A stretch of DNA of 64,000 nt from Gossypium raimondii. Its lineage: Eukaryota > Streptophyta > Magnoliopsida > Malvales > Malvaceae. Position 1 is the stretch's first letter. Every line of letters begins with the position of its first letter. Under the pieces are notes generated by a model. That model was not told the origin of the DNA and made no database searches. It saw only the letters and a list, made by a program, of their open reading frames with translations. The translations under genes were made by a program, and so were the position numbers. Shown here one piece after another: positions 1-12,499 of the stretch. The stretch covers positions 60,893,980-60,957,979 of the forward strand of contig NC_068575.1 in the NCBI RefSeq assembly GCF_025698545.1. The letters are read 5' to 3'.

Positions 1-82
1 GCATTGTGTGCAATTTACCCTAAATTTTTTACTGCAGTTCTTATTTTTTAAACAATATATAAAGCTCTTATTTGCTTTTCAG

Positions 83-770
83 GTGGAATTTATATCTCCT
101 CGAGAAGTTCATAGAATACTTCGTCCCGGCGGTTTCTGGGTCTTGTCTTGGCCACCGATAAACCACGAGAACCGGTGACGTGGATGGAACACAACCATGG
201 AAGAGTTGAAATCAGATTACGACAATGTGCTTTAAATTGTATGCCAAAAAGGTGACATTGCTGTGTGGCAGAAACCTTTGGATAACGATTGCTACGTTAA
301 AAGACTTGCCGAGCCAGATGTGTATCCGGCCATGTGTGACAACAGTCTCGAACCCGATTCGGCATGGAACACTTCGCTCCGACCGTGCGTATTAGTTCTG
401 GACCCGAAGCTTACGAAATCAGCCTTGGAATCCCTTCCGAAGTGGCCGGAGAGGTTGCGGGTTGCGCCCGCTCGCACTTCGGATGTTCGCGGCGGGAGCG
501 CCGGTGCTTTAAAGAAAGATGACAGAAAGTGCAGAGTACGGGCCAAGCACTACAAATAGTTAGTCCCTGAACACTGTTTATGGAGTTTTGGCTGCAGCTC
601 TTGTTGACGATCCATTGTGGGTCATGAATGTTGTCTCTTCTTACGCTCCCAACACATTGCTTGTGGTGTATGATCGGGACCTTATTGGAAATTACCATGA
701 TTGGTAATTTCAAACGTCCTCTATTATATTCGAAGATGGTGGGTGAAATTAGACTCAATAAACGATGCTT
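83..770 (+). pseudogene. Broken PMT-type putative methyltransferase (PMT20/21-like), 3' part
   Basis: The plus strand carries a decayed piece of the plant DUF248 putative SAM-dependent methyltransferase family (Golgi QUA2/PMT type). An intron acceptor (TTTTCAG) at about 80-82 precedes the readable peptide VEFISPREVHRILRPGGFWV. That frame ends at a TGA near 174, where the family has Trp (ENRWRGW). About eight family residues are missing between the SDYD and MCFK blocks, and a one-base loss in the A/G run near 250 shifts frame. From 263 an open frame continues with AVWQKPLDNDCYVK, SLEPDSAWNTSLRPCV and GGSAGALKKDD, and stops at 559. Shadows of the following family block (VDDPLWVMNVVSSYAPNTLL, then VVYDRG) are still readable in shifted frames to about 770. 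The retained intron edge suggests a duplicated gene, not a retrocopy. The 5' half lies outside the window or is lost. Family identity is strong; the PMT20/21 subgroup is from memory. Confidence 0.8.
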
Positions 771-1737
771 CACCCGGTAGATGTTTCTTAAATGGGTTAT
801 AAATTTTTTTATTAACAAAGAATTTCTTTTTTGAAAGTTTACAAATTAATATAATTAAAATACAAATACAAATATATATTTGAAGCATAAAATCAAATTA
901 TTACATTACAGATTAAAAATTAGAATAAAGTGTAAAATTAAATAAACATAAAGAAATTAAGCAACATTAAGATTGATTAACTAAAGTTCACACATAATAA
1001 TAATAGTTGATGAAATTCGAAACCTACACGTATAATTACTATTGCATATCATATATTTTAAATCTAAATAATTAACACTCATGATTTTTCGTGTTTAGCA
1101 ATTAGACTTACAAATAATTTCATTCAGAATAATTAATTAAATAAGGAAAAGGTTTTTGTTTATGGTGCTAATTGCCCCACTTGATAATATATATCCACCA
1201 TTTTAAAAATTACTCATATATTTAAAATAATAGGATTTGGTTTTATAATTTTTCGTATTTTTATAAAATTAATATTTTAACAATCTAATGTTATATTTTA
1301 TTTTCCATTTATATAGATTATGCATGCAAAATTTGATGTAAATTTATTTGTTTTATGTAAAAAATTCCAGAATTCGATAAATATTAATATATACACTTTT
1401 TAGATCAATATGGTAGAGATATAAGCAAGGCAGAAACCAAAAAAAATTTCGAGGCTTGAAATTAAGTTGTATGATTTTATGAGAGTTAAAATGCAATTTC
1501 GCTATTTTTATAGTTTATATCTTTACAATTTTTAAAAGACTAAATAAAAAAAACTTATCATTTTGAGGGCAAAGTGCAATTTTATCATGTACCAACTTTA
1601 AAATTTTATAAATATTAAAGGACCAAAACATAAATATACCATTTTAAGGGGTCGGGGCCATTGTCAACCCCCTAAATATCAGATCAATTTTAAAAGTTTA
1701 TATGCATGATAAATACAATTTTGAAGATTGGATCGCT
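771..1737. other. AT-rich intergenic DNA with one dispersed-repeat copy
   Basis: No coding signal is seen. Bases 1490-1680 hold one copy of an AT-rich dispersed repeat that ends in a short GC-rich tract (about 1648-1672). Related copies lie at 13180-13390 and 56290-56530 on the same strand and at 22850-23090 and 57210-57390 in reverse. Confidence 0.6.
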
Positions 1738-4026
1738 TGTAACACCCCTAACCCGTATCCATCTCTAGAATAGAGTTATAGAGCATTACCGGAGTTTACA
1801 AATTTATTTACAGACATTTCATTTCATCAAGCATTCATATTTAAAATCAATCAAAATCAAAACATTAATGAGCTAACGTTGGCCAATTTAACTCATACAT
1901 GTCATTATAACCAGAATCAAAACATCCAAAATTACTGATATAATTAATTGATAGTGTGATAAACATTCATACATCCATCCAATGCATTATTCCCCTTTTT
2001 ATCAAATATATCAATGTTTCATCAATTTTCATACAATGAATATTCAAATCATATTCACATCAATAACATACATTTCAAGCATTTAAGAATATAATTCAAG
2101 TTACACGAACTTACAGACTAAATTACGAAATACCAAAAATTCGGGGACATTATGGTAATTTTCTATTTTCCTCTAATTTCCACCCAATCATGATCTAAAT
2201 TAATATTTCATTCAATTTATTAATTTAAATAATAAAACAATTCATTTCATGCAATTTGGTCACTTTTTAACATTTTTACCAATATACCCTTAAAATATTA
2301 CTTTTATTCAATTTAGTCTTTGAACCTAAAACATGCAAATTGGCCATTTTAATAAAAACTCATGCTAGTTGAATAATCATTTATTTTCCTCCTCCTCCTC
2401 TCCGTTCCACATCCTTAATGTATAATAAGCTTATATGTAACATTATCTATAATCCCATCATTTATTTATAGATTAATTCAAAGTTGTTCACTTGAGTCAT
2501 AGTCACTAAATTATTTATATGTTGAGCTACAGAACTCTGAATTAAGATCCGCTAAGTTCATATGAAACTAGACTCACATATCTTCTTACCATAAAATTTT
2601 CAGAATTTTTGGTTTAACCAATAAGTACATTTTATTCTTTAAAGTTTCCTCTATTTCACTGTTTGACAGTTCCGACCCCTCTTCACTAAAAATTAATTAT
2701 CTCTTTGTACATAATTTGGATGATGTTTCTGTTTGTTTCTATTGAAAATAGACTCATTCAGGATTTTAAACATAAAAATTTAAGCCTCTAATTATTTTTA
2801 TTCAAATTTTTTATGATTTTCCAAAGTTAGAACAAGGGAACCCGAATTCATTCTGACCTTGTCTCACAAAATTTATTATATTTCATGATTTACAATTCCA
2901 TTACTTACATTGTTTCTTCTATGAAAAACTAGACTTAATAAGATTTAATTCCATATTTTTTCATCCTCTAATTCGATTTCCACAATTTATGGTGATTTTT
3001 CAAAGTTAACCTACTGTTGCTGTCCAGAACTGTTTTAGTGCAAGATGTTGATTACTAAATTTATAACTCCCTTATTCCCTTTCTCTATAATATTTCCCAT
3101 CATTTTCACTTATTTCCCTTCACTAATATATCAAGAACATAATATTTTATTTAAGAAAACTCTACTATAACATCATTTCCATACTTTTTCAACAATAACA
3201 ACTTAAAAATATATTGAAATCTTGATGTTGTTACCTTATGCTATTGATTTCAATCTTTAACTTGATTTTCTCTCTCCTCCAGCTTCTATTTCTTGAATCT
3301 AACTTGACATTCTAGCTCCCCATTGTCTCCTTATTATTTTTCTCTCTTGGAAGCTATGGAAATTATTTTGATTTCTAGGTGAAAATAGTGAATTTTTTGT
3401 GAAATGACCAAATTGTAAAGAAAACAAAACTTTCTTTATTCTCTTCTCTTCTAACGTTGGTTGCATGGAAAGATGATGAAATCTTTCCTCCCTTTTATAT
3501 TAATCATTTAATAATAAAATAATACTAAAATTTTTAATAAAATATTAATTAAATAATATTTATCTAATTAATTAATTAAAAATATCACAAACATCATCGT
3601 TACCTTCTAGAATTCTCTCTCTATTTGACCATTTTGCCCTTTATAATCTTTTGAAATTTCATCCTTGAGTCATCACTTAATTTGGTAAAATTGCAATTTA
3701 ATCCCTCAAAATTCTTCACCTTTTCAATTTGGTCCTAATTCATCCTTTTTCCTTAGTTTCTAGATTATTCCACCCTTAAATAATTACACTATTGGTCTTT
3801 CAAATTTTTCATATTTACACTTTAACCCCTCAAATTTTGAGTATTTACTCTTGGGCAACAAAATTTTCTCACTTTTCAATTTAATCCTTTCTTGAATTAA
3901 TATGTCATAATATACTTCCCAATGTTGACATAACTCAATATTACCCTTTTATCACTTTATTTCCTTATTTTACTATATCAAAGATATTATCTTACTTTCT
4001 CACTGTAGTAATTTTCGGGTATTACA
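1738..4026. mobile_element. Solo LTR of a large LTR retrotransposon
   Basis: The segment begins TGTAACACCCC and ends GGGTATTACA, the TG...CA ends typical of an LTR. It is flanked by TCGCT (1733-1737) and TCACT (4027-4031), a 5-bp target duplication with one mismatch. No gag or pol frame is present, so the best reading is a solo LTR of about 2.29 kb left by recombination between two LTRs. The reverse complement of its interior is recognisable in the second element at 23731-31336. For example, the stretch around 2835-2870 with the GGGAACCCGAATTC block matches the reverse strand near 30050-30100. The superfamily cannot be assigned without internal sequence. Confidence 0.75.
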
Positions 4027-5340
4027 TCACTAAATATTACAAAAGATACAAAATGGTGTAAAACTATTTTCAATTTTAATTTTACACGGTGTAAATGAAT
4101 CCCTTTATAAAAATATTTTATAACATATATAAGTTTGTTTTTAAAACATACCAAACTGAAAAACTATTTAGAAAATTAACTATTTTAATGTTTTACATGG
4201 GGATTTCTCTGTTTAACATTTGGAAAATTATCTTATTTGAGTGAAGGTGTGATAAAATACAATCCATTAAGAAGAAGATATTATGTTGTTTTTATTTTAT
4301 TAATAAATTGGAATAGATTTTTTAAATGAAATATTTAAATTAATATATTTATTTTATTTAAAATTATTTAAAATAATATAAAATATTATATTAATAAGAT
4401 TAAAATAAAAATATATGTTATCTTTTAAAATTAATATTTACTTTTATTAAACAACATAATTATATTGAGTACTTATATTTATTAATTTATCAAATAATTT
4501 TTAATATAAATTTAACAAATAATAAAAATCTAATTCTGAATTTTTCACTACTTAAAATTGCACTTTCTCAAACACCTAAATAATCTAAAACTAATCTAGT
4601 TTTCTAAAAAAAAATCTATTTAGTATATTCTTAAAGAGAAACCTATGTGTTCCTACATTAATTATTTTCATACTAATAAACAAAATATAGGCTTAACATA
4701 ACATTTGGTACTTAAACCTTACACTTTTTTCTAATTTGGTACTTAAACTTGACAAATTTTCTTGAATTGGTAATTAAACTTTTGAGGGTCCAATTTGTTA
4801 CCTAAACTTGACTTTTTTTCCTAATTTGGTACCTAATATTTTTTGTTCGATTTGGTACTTGTCAAACATTTTACAAACTACTCTAATATATTGATAATGT
4901 TTTTATAAAGTAGCAAAAATAATCAATATATGATCGATATGTGCACTTTTAGTTTTATTTATTTATTTGATTATTTTCTTAATTGAAAATAATGAATTTC
5001 TTTTAATTTGGGTTTTAAAAGATATTTTTATTTAATATTAATTAGTTAAGCATAGCTCGATACTTATTTTTTAACATGAATTTCCTCTAATCTTGACAAT
5101 ATTTTTGTAGCATAACAAAAAAAAACACCGTTAGTGTTTTATGTAATTTGTATAACATTTAATAAATTTAGGTATTAAGTTGAACCTAAAAAGTTTAGAT
5201 ACCAAATTAAGAAAAATATCAATTTCAGGTATCGAATTAGGCTAAGAAAAATTTATGTACTAAATTAGGAAAAGTGTTAAGGTATATAAGACAAAAAAAA
5301 TATAAAAAACAGCTGAGCTTAGCTTACGCAAGGAATAATA
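4027..5340. other. Intergenic DNA with a fold-back repeat, upstream of MOB1
   Basis: No gene is seen. The segment is AT-rich, with the fold-back repeat at 4690-5290 listed separately. The last 100 bases before the MOB1 start, including A-rich tracts at about 5347 and 5433, are probably its 5' leader. Confidence 0.55.
4690..5290. repeat. Fold-back element built of degenerate AATTTGGTAC-type units
   Basis: The left half repeats a unit like CTAATTTGGTACTTAAACTT at roughly 30-35 base spacing (near 4706, 4731, 4765, 4795, 4822). The right half carries the same motif in inverse orientation (ACCAAATTAAG near 5200, TACTAAATTAGG near 5258). The outer ends pair as inverted repeats: TTAAACCTTACACTTTTTTC near 4711 against the reverse of GAAAAGTGTTAAGG near 5269. 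This suggests a MITE-like fold-back element. I see no clear target duplication. Confidence 0.5.
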
Positions 5341-5473
5341 ATAAATTCAAAAAAAAATAGTAAGAGAAACGAAAGGTGACAAAAGGATAAAAGCCTTTTC
5401 AGCTTTTCAAGTTTCCCACCTGAAGAAAGGCAAAAAAAAAAAAAAAAATCAAATCCTCTCTATATCTCTAACC

Positions 5474-8400
5474 ATGAGTCTCTTCGGTCTGGGCAGGTGA
5501 GTGTCAATATTTCCATTTTCTTTTTTAAATTTCTCCTAAAATACTAAATCCTTTTCTATGATTTACATTTTTTTTCTTTTTTGATTTTGCAATGATGCTT
5601 TATAAATTATGTGAGATCTGTTATAATTCTATAATCTTTTTGCTGATTTAAGATCAGCAGCGATCAACTCATTATTTTTTGGCTGCCATTAATTTTATTT
5701 AAAAATTCTGAAAACATTTTACTCTTTCTTCCTGATTTGTTCTCTGGATTCTTTGATTTATTTGTTTAAACTGCAATCCTATTGTTTTTTGTTAGTGCAA
5801 TTTGATAATGGTTGTGGTTAGGTGCTCTTTTGATTATTATAAATTTTCTCAAATCTTAAAGCCGGTCAATCACGTCGATCATTAGTATTGTATTTGGATT
5901 TTTGTATGTTAATTAAATTAAAGGCTATACATTACTGATTGTGAATCTCAATGCATGTTGAACTCGCCTTCATGTTCTCATTTAATGATTTGCTCTGATA
6001 AAATTAGTTGATTCGATGTTAGAACTACGATTAAAAGCTATGCGGTACGGATGGTTTTCGTGAATGAAGATGTTAGAAAGGTAGAAAAGGTGCACATATT
6101 GATTGTTATCTTAGAAAGTATGTCGCCTTGATTGAAACAAATGAGCTTTGCATCTAGGTGCTGAATTTTATCAAACCAGAGTGTATTTTCCGTCTTATAA
6201 ATATTGTTTTTTTACTTCAAAAAAAAAAAATCAATTTGATACACCATGCTGTAGATACATGAAATATACTCAAATTTTTTTATATAATTCTATGGAAAAA
6301 AGCTTTTGAAATTTGAACTTACCTATATTAGATGTATGTATTTCAGACTGCCATTCTCATGTCTGAGAGTATAGCTGGTAATCATGATTTGTGAGTCTTT
6401 TCAGTTAACCATTTTCCTGATAATAGATTGCTCTAAAAACAGAAATCAGCGAACATTCCGCCCAAAAAAAAGTGCACCCTCAGGAAGTAAGGTTGGTTAT
6501 TTTTGTTCCTTTTCGTAATGAAAAATAATTAATATATTTTATCTCTGCTTGTTAGAATTTGATGTGACACGTTCCCTATCATTTTGCTTGAATCTTTGGG
6601 ATTGTTGATGTGACCGCTGATCACCTTCCTAATTTATTCCCTTGGTAAATGTATATATTTATCAGTAAGAATTTCTTGAGTGTGAACTTGAAACTTTAGC
6701 ATACTGGTCTGGAAGTATTCTACAAAGTGTCCAGATTTAGAATCAAAATAAAAGCAAGCACAACTTAACAGCTAAGATCTAATGCATCAAAAATCATAAA
6801 CAAGACCCTGGAAAGTTGGCTTCATTTGCAAAGCATACTAAGAAGAGAAGATCCCGAATCCTTGATCTAATTCCTTCTGCTGGCTCTTCTGCTTCTTGGA
6901 TTTTTAGCTACTTAAATGGTTGTCATTAATACTGAAACTTGCTATTTCTATCTGTAAAGCAAGAATTCCCTTGACCATACCAACAGATGAAAAGAAGAAA
7001 AAAAGCTGACTTTACCATTCATATTCCTATTTGATAAATTTCATTGCTTTTGAAGTCACTAATTCAACTAAATAACTTTACACTGTGATGTTCTACTTAA
7101 AATTCTCTGTGGCAAAGTGGAAATAGTACAAATTTCAATGCTCTACTGACATGCATTATGGTCCTACAGCCTCACCTGTAAGACCAACTCATGGATGTTC
7201 GAGGGTCTTATGTACATGTACTATATGCTATAAATTTTTTTACTAAATGGGGATCTACCTCTAAGCATGGTTAGTAGTACTGCTGTGTTTTGAACTTGAC
7301 AATGATTGTATAACCTTTTAGAGGTTTCTCTCCATTTCTTCTGAACTGGCTTCTTTATAGTCTATATAAATACTTTCTGGACTTCATTCTGCTATATTAG
7401 TGGCTTAGCAGAATTTACAGTTCTCATCCAAGTACTGTAAACATGTAATGCAGGGTGCACAGCTTAAAAAGCACATTGATGCTACCTTGGGCAGTGGAAA
7501 CCTAAGGGAAGCAGTAAGGCTACCCCCAGGGGAGGATTTACATGAATGGCTCGCAGTCAATAGTATATATCTTGCTCCCTCTCTTTCTTTCCAGCTCACA
7601 CCCTGCACGCACATGCAAAGAATCAGAATAATTCCTTATTTATTTAAACTTGTGTATAATTTATCCATGAATATTCGACGTTTGGTGTGGCCATGCTGTA
7701 AGTTACTTTCATGAGCTCATTTATTTTTATTGAATTTATTAGCTGATTTTTGATAGAATGTTTTAGTACATTTTCTTTCCTATTTCTAGGTTACTACCTA
7801 ATTTCATTGGAACTCATTGCTTAAATTTAACTGTTGGATCATTTTCAGCTGTGGATTTCTTCAATCAAGTGAATCTGCTCTATGGCACCCTTACAGAGTT
7901 TTGTACTCCTGAGAACTGTCCTACAATGACTGCAGGCCCTAAGTATGACATATTGAACCAGATTCCTTTTGCCTTTTTCAACAAATTAATCATACAAATC
8001 CGAGTCTTAAACTTTTCATCATGCTGTAATACTCTGTTGTTGATTGATTATTTGCTGCTCAACAAAACTTTATAGGTATGAATATAGATGGGCAGATGGT
8101 GTGCAGATCAAGAAACCTATCGAGGTTTCCGCCCCGAAATATGTTGAATATTTAATGGACTGGATCGAATCACAGCTTGATGATGAATCCATATTTCCTC
8201 AAAAGCTTGGTAAAAATCTTCATCATTCATGTGTTTAGTCATCTTTAATTCTTTGTGATGAAGTCTGACATTCTGTCATCTAGAGAAAGTTGTTTATCTA
8301 TATATGATGACAACAATGTTGGATAACATACTGCCCTCTTTAATTTTTTGATTGTGTCTGTGCTAAATACTTGCCTATGTTTAACTGCATATTTCAAATT

Positions 8401-9175
8401 TGCTAGGTGTAGCATTTCCTTCCAACTTCAATGAGGTCGTGAAGACAATATTCAAAAGACTGTTCCGAGTATATGCCCACATCTATCACTCACACTTCCA
8501 GAAAATTGTGAGCCTTAAGGAAGAAGCCCATTTGAACACATGCTTCAAGCATTTCATACTGTTTACTTGTGTAAGTCTTCTTCTGCTTAATAATTAATAT
8601 ATATATATATATATTTTTAATTCTCTACCCTCTTTTCCAAGGCAGGCCTCTACCACTTGTTTACGTACTAGTGCTACTAAATAACAGTCATCATGTTGAA
8701 CAATCCTGTTCAAATTTGTTGCAATATGGATATAGCTAAACCTTTCTCCTTTTATATGTATATTTACTTATTTATTTTTGTAGTGGGTGATGTTTTGTTT
8801 ACTATATAATTTGTGAGAACGAAATGCATGCCACATATGTTTAATGGTATTTGTAGAAGAATCTCTTATATAATCAAGAGACAAGAATATAGGTTTGTAC
8901 AATGAGAAATCGGCATGTAAATATATATATTCTTTTTTTTTTTCATTTTAAGTAGCAAGACGGCAAACTATGGATGTAGTTTAATTTAAGTGTTGAAATG
9001 TTCTCTTAATCTCTGAAACATTCATTAGAAGGTACAAGAAACATGCATAGTTGATTAGAAAGTTATTGGTTTAATTCAATTCACGGTTTTGCATCTGCAG
9101 GAATTCGGGCTGATCGACAAGAAAGAGTTAGCTCCACTTCAAGAGCTCATTGAATCCATCATAGTCCCTTGCTAA
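5474..9175 (+). CDS. MOB1A: MOB kinase activator-like 1 (MOB1A type)
   Basis: This encodes a small adaptor that binds and activates NDR/LATS-type kinases. In plants MOB1 partners SIK1 in a Hippo-like pathway controlling growth and cell division. Seven exons are read: 5474-5496, 6443-6491, 7454-7562, 7849-7942, 8076-8209, 8407-8570 and 9101-9175. All introns are GT-AG with matching phases, giving 215 aa, the usual length for plant MOB1. The product starts [17 protein letters not shown] and nearly the whole chain is Mob1/phocein domain (about 30-205). Zinc-ligand candidates are the two Cys of the FCTPENC block in exon 4 and the His residues of the AHIYHSHF block in exon 6. The product ends [10 protein letters not shown], where I recall Arabidopsis ending in APY. 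The seven-residue first exon was set by the MSLFGLG start and splice phase. The gene looks intact. Identity is very secure; the A/B paralogue is not. Confidence 0.95.
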
Positions 9176-11008
9176 ATATATAAGGGTTTAATTCAATTCC
9201 CCTTAAAAATCTCCGTTTTTCTTATGATTTTACATTTTTATCACATATTTTTTATTCAAGCCCTGACAGGCCGGCAGCCCCCTTGTGTCATCCCAGCTTG
9301 ATGCTTGCATCTGTTGGACTTAAGTCTTCAATATTCTTTTATTTAAATTAATCAAGGAAATCCAATATGGACATATCACATAATATGCATACATTACTCT
9401 AAAACATGCAATTCTTGAAAAATTCTCTCCTAGTTTTAAGGATTTAATTTTTAATTACTCATACTATTAAGAATCTAATATTCTACCGACTGATTACATG
9501 AATGTTGACTATTAGAGTTCCAGTTTTATTATATAATGAATACAATAATTTTGGTAGATGTTGAAAACTGTGGCACCGATCGTCATAAATAGTGATTTGG
9601 TCAAAATTATGAGTAGTTGGAAAGGAGTATCTATAAGATAGGTCGGGGTGGTGTGGGACAATTTTAGACATTAGGTTATTGGACAGCAAGGCTGCTGCCA
9701 CTCCATGACCATGACACAACCATCCCTTCTTCCATCGTTTAGGGATGTGATCTTTTTCTTGACATTTCAACTATATTGCCTATTCCTCTTAACTTAATTA
9801 ACAGCATTTTTCTATAGCGACTACTCCCAATCCCATACATGCTGTAGTAGTAAATATTTAGCAACAATAATGCTATCATAAATACTGGTTTAAATATAAA
9901 ACAAGTGCTTCTTCTTTGTTTCTTTTGAGAAAGGAACGATTCATTAAACCAAATTAATTAGTGCGATACATAGGCAGTTTGTCTATGTCATCCATAGCTA
10001 AAGTTGACATAAAGTTGGGAAGTTCAAAATACACAACGTAATTATCATAGTTTTAAAAAAAGACTAAATTTAATGCCTTTGCATTTAAGGGTATTTGCAC
10101 AATGGTTGCCTTTTCGGAAAATAATTTGATTATTTTAGGTCTCCAAAAATGTCTTTCATCAATAATTTAAATAAGAATATAGTTTTCGGAGGAATTATTA
10201 GTAATTCAACCTAAAAGAAACAACTCAAATTTGGAATTTTGCATTTGTGCTTTCATTTGATATAATTTCATTTCTTTATTTTTATAATATCATCAATTAC
10301 TCTAAATAAATAATATCTTTAACTATTCCAATTAAATGCTAACCTTTCCAAAATAAAATCTCAAATTATTTAACTGCATAATAAAGGGACTGAAACAATA
10401 ATTCACAATTTTTTGAGTAAATTAAGATAAAATTAATAATTTCTGATAAAAAAAATTAACGGCTAATGTAAGAATTGGGTATAACTTAGAGGCTAATCTA
10501 CGCAAAAAGCCAAATTAAGAAATAATAACAAATGACAGACTCTTGAAAAGACAAAAACCCGATACACAAAGCAAAACGAAAACCGAGCCAAGCCTAACCA
10601 TTATCCCTCGTTCTTATCATCTTCTCCCTCGTTTCTCTCCTCCATACTTTGAATTTGTATTCCCAGTATATAGCTATGGTTCTTAGCTGACTTTTATTTT
10701 CTCCTCTACAACGAATCTAAACCGAAGGACCCTTTTGTCTAAATTATAGTTTCCCTTATTTAATATATATGATACAGCGAACAAGAAGATAAGATGAAGA
10801 AATAAAGGACGAGTGAAGAGTGGAAGAATAGAGAATTGTTTTTGATATTTTTCTTTAGTAGCTTCTCATTGAATATATAAATATCTCCCTTTTAATCCAT
10901 TGTAAAAGTCATAACGTAACAGGTTACTGACCACCAAGTTAGGCCCACCTATTCTGAAATCTCACTAATGCTATCTCGGTTACCCACAATTTGTTCGTAA
11001 CGAAAAAC
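9176..11008. other. Intergenic region between MOB1 and an unknown gene
   Basis: The first few hundred bases are presumably the MOB1 3' UTR and downstream DNA. No further gene is recognised; short open frames such as 9483-9770 on the minus strand resemble nothing I know. The CT-rich stretch at about 10605-10640 and the tracts to 11008 are likely promoter and 5' leader of the next gene. Confidence 0.5.
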
Positions 11009-12499
11009 ATGGTTGGTATTTTTTCCAGATTTTCTGTTGGCAGGTCTGCCCATCGACGCTCCAAGAGTGCTTTTGTAAGTTTCTTTTTTTATTTTTTTTC
11101 CTATTTCTCTTTTTTAGAAGTTTACTTGGGTGGATTCTGTAACATTCAAATCTGAATATTTGGGTTTTTATTTCCCTTTTGGATTAGTTCATTGATGTTT
11201 CATCGTTGATTGGGTTTTCGAATTTTAAATTTTGTTTAGTTTCTTGTTTCTTATTGCTTTGATTTGGTCGAAATATCCCTTTTGTTTATGTGTTGGGATT
11301 GGTTGATTTACTTTTGAGATATCATGTCATTATGGTTCTGATCTGACTATTTCTGTTATTGTCTTTCTTATTTAAGAACCATTCCTTTTTGAAATAGGTA
11401 ATTTTGTTGCTGTGGTTTTGGGTTTTCATAATAAAATTCTTTCCTTATGTTCAATTGTGTATCTAATTTGATGAAAATAATAGAAAGTAGTACTGCAACT
11501 GAAACCTAGAGATTACCAATATGAGCAAATCCAGTTTTTCAGATCAACAATCTGTTTTCTTTTATAGTCTATAAAATTATAGATGCCTGGTATAATCCGT
11601 ATATGCTTTTGGGGTTTGTGATCTCTTCTGTTATTCAATTCAAATGCCCTTTAGACTAAGGTCTGATATATTTCTTGTTTTTGCAAATAATTTTGTTGAA
11701 AACCCTGCTACTAGTATTAACCCCGAATTTTTGCCCTTTTAGACTAAGGTCTGATATATTTCTTGTTGCATGTGACCAATGATTCCCCTTTCACGGTGCA
11801 GGTGGAAACCAATGTTATGCCCCAAAATGCCGATTTAGTTGATGCTGCTACTGCTACTGTCCATGGAATTGAAGTAGCAGTTGAGTTCAAGCCTGTCGAA
11901 TGTCCAACCGAGCCTTTGGACAATGACCGACCAATTCAGTGCCCCCTACCTGAACCTTCAATTCTAAACGTAATCTTTCGAGGCTCGCCTTTTGTGTTCT
12001 TTACCATTGATTGCACTAGTTTAGGGTTTAGGCTTTTTATTCTCGATTAATTCGGTGCAAGGAAAATGGATCCTCTGAACTGCATCTTAAGAATTTGGTG
12101 TTACTATTATATATAGTCTTATGAGAAGCTTTTATTTTCATAGGTTATTATCTTTCTGGTATGCATGGTTTATTTAATGATTGACCTCTTTGTTCATTTT
12201 TTATGTTGGTGGTAGTGAATTGTACAAACCATTACTTATGAACTTGTCATCTATTTAAATTAAAATCTCATATACTGCTTTTCTGTAATCAGGATGGAAG
12301 GATCTGGAAGGAGCGAGTGTCGGCTAATGTAAGGAGAACTGAGTTGCCAGTTATGAAGGACGGAGGCACCCTTGAATCTGAGGCTACTGGAATGAAACCC
12401 CAAGCAACCCGCTCGAATCGCTTGATTTTACCGTCTCTAAGTGCCCCGGAACATAATTTATTGAATCTCCTTGAAGAATGCAATGCATCTGGGATCTAA
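11009..12499 (+). CDS. Small conserved plant protein of unknown function
   Basis: Three exons join in phase (11009-11074, 11802-11969, 12293-12499) to give 146 aa. Exon 1 starts MVGIFSRFSVGRSAHRRSKS, a basic Ser-rich start that could be phosphorylated. Exon 2 holds an acidic/Pro-rich block, HGIEVAVEFKPVECPTEPLD then IQCPLPEPSILN. Exon 3 has DGRIWKERVSANVRR and ends NLLNLLEECNASGI. The pattern of conserved blocks matches an uncharacterised plant protein family I recall, but no function is known to me and no domain is evident. There is no signal peptide or membrane segment. Splice sites fit (TTT|GTAAGT, AAC|GTAATC, GCAG and TCAG acceptors). In-frame translation through all three exons without stops, plus the conserved-looking C-terminus, supports a real gene. 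Confidence 0.75.
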
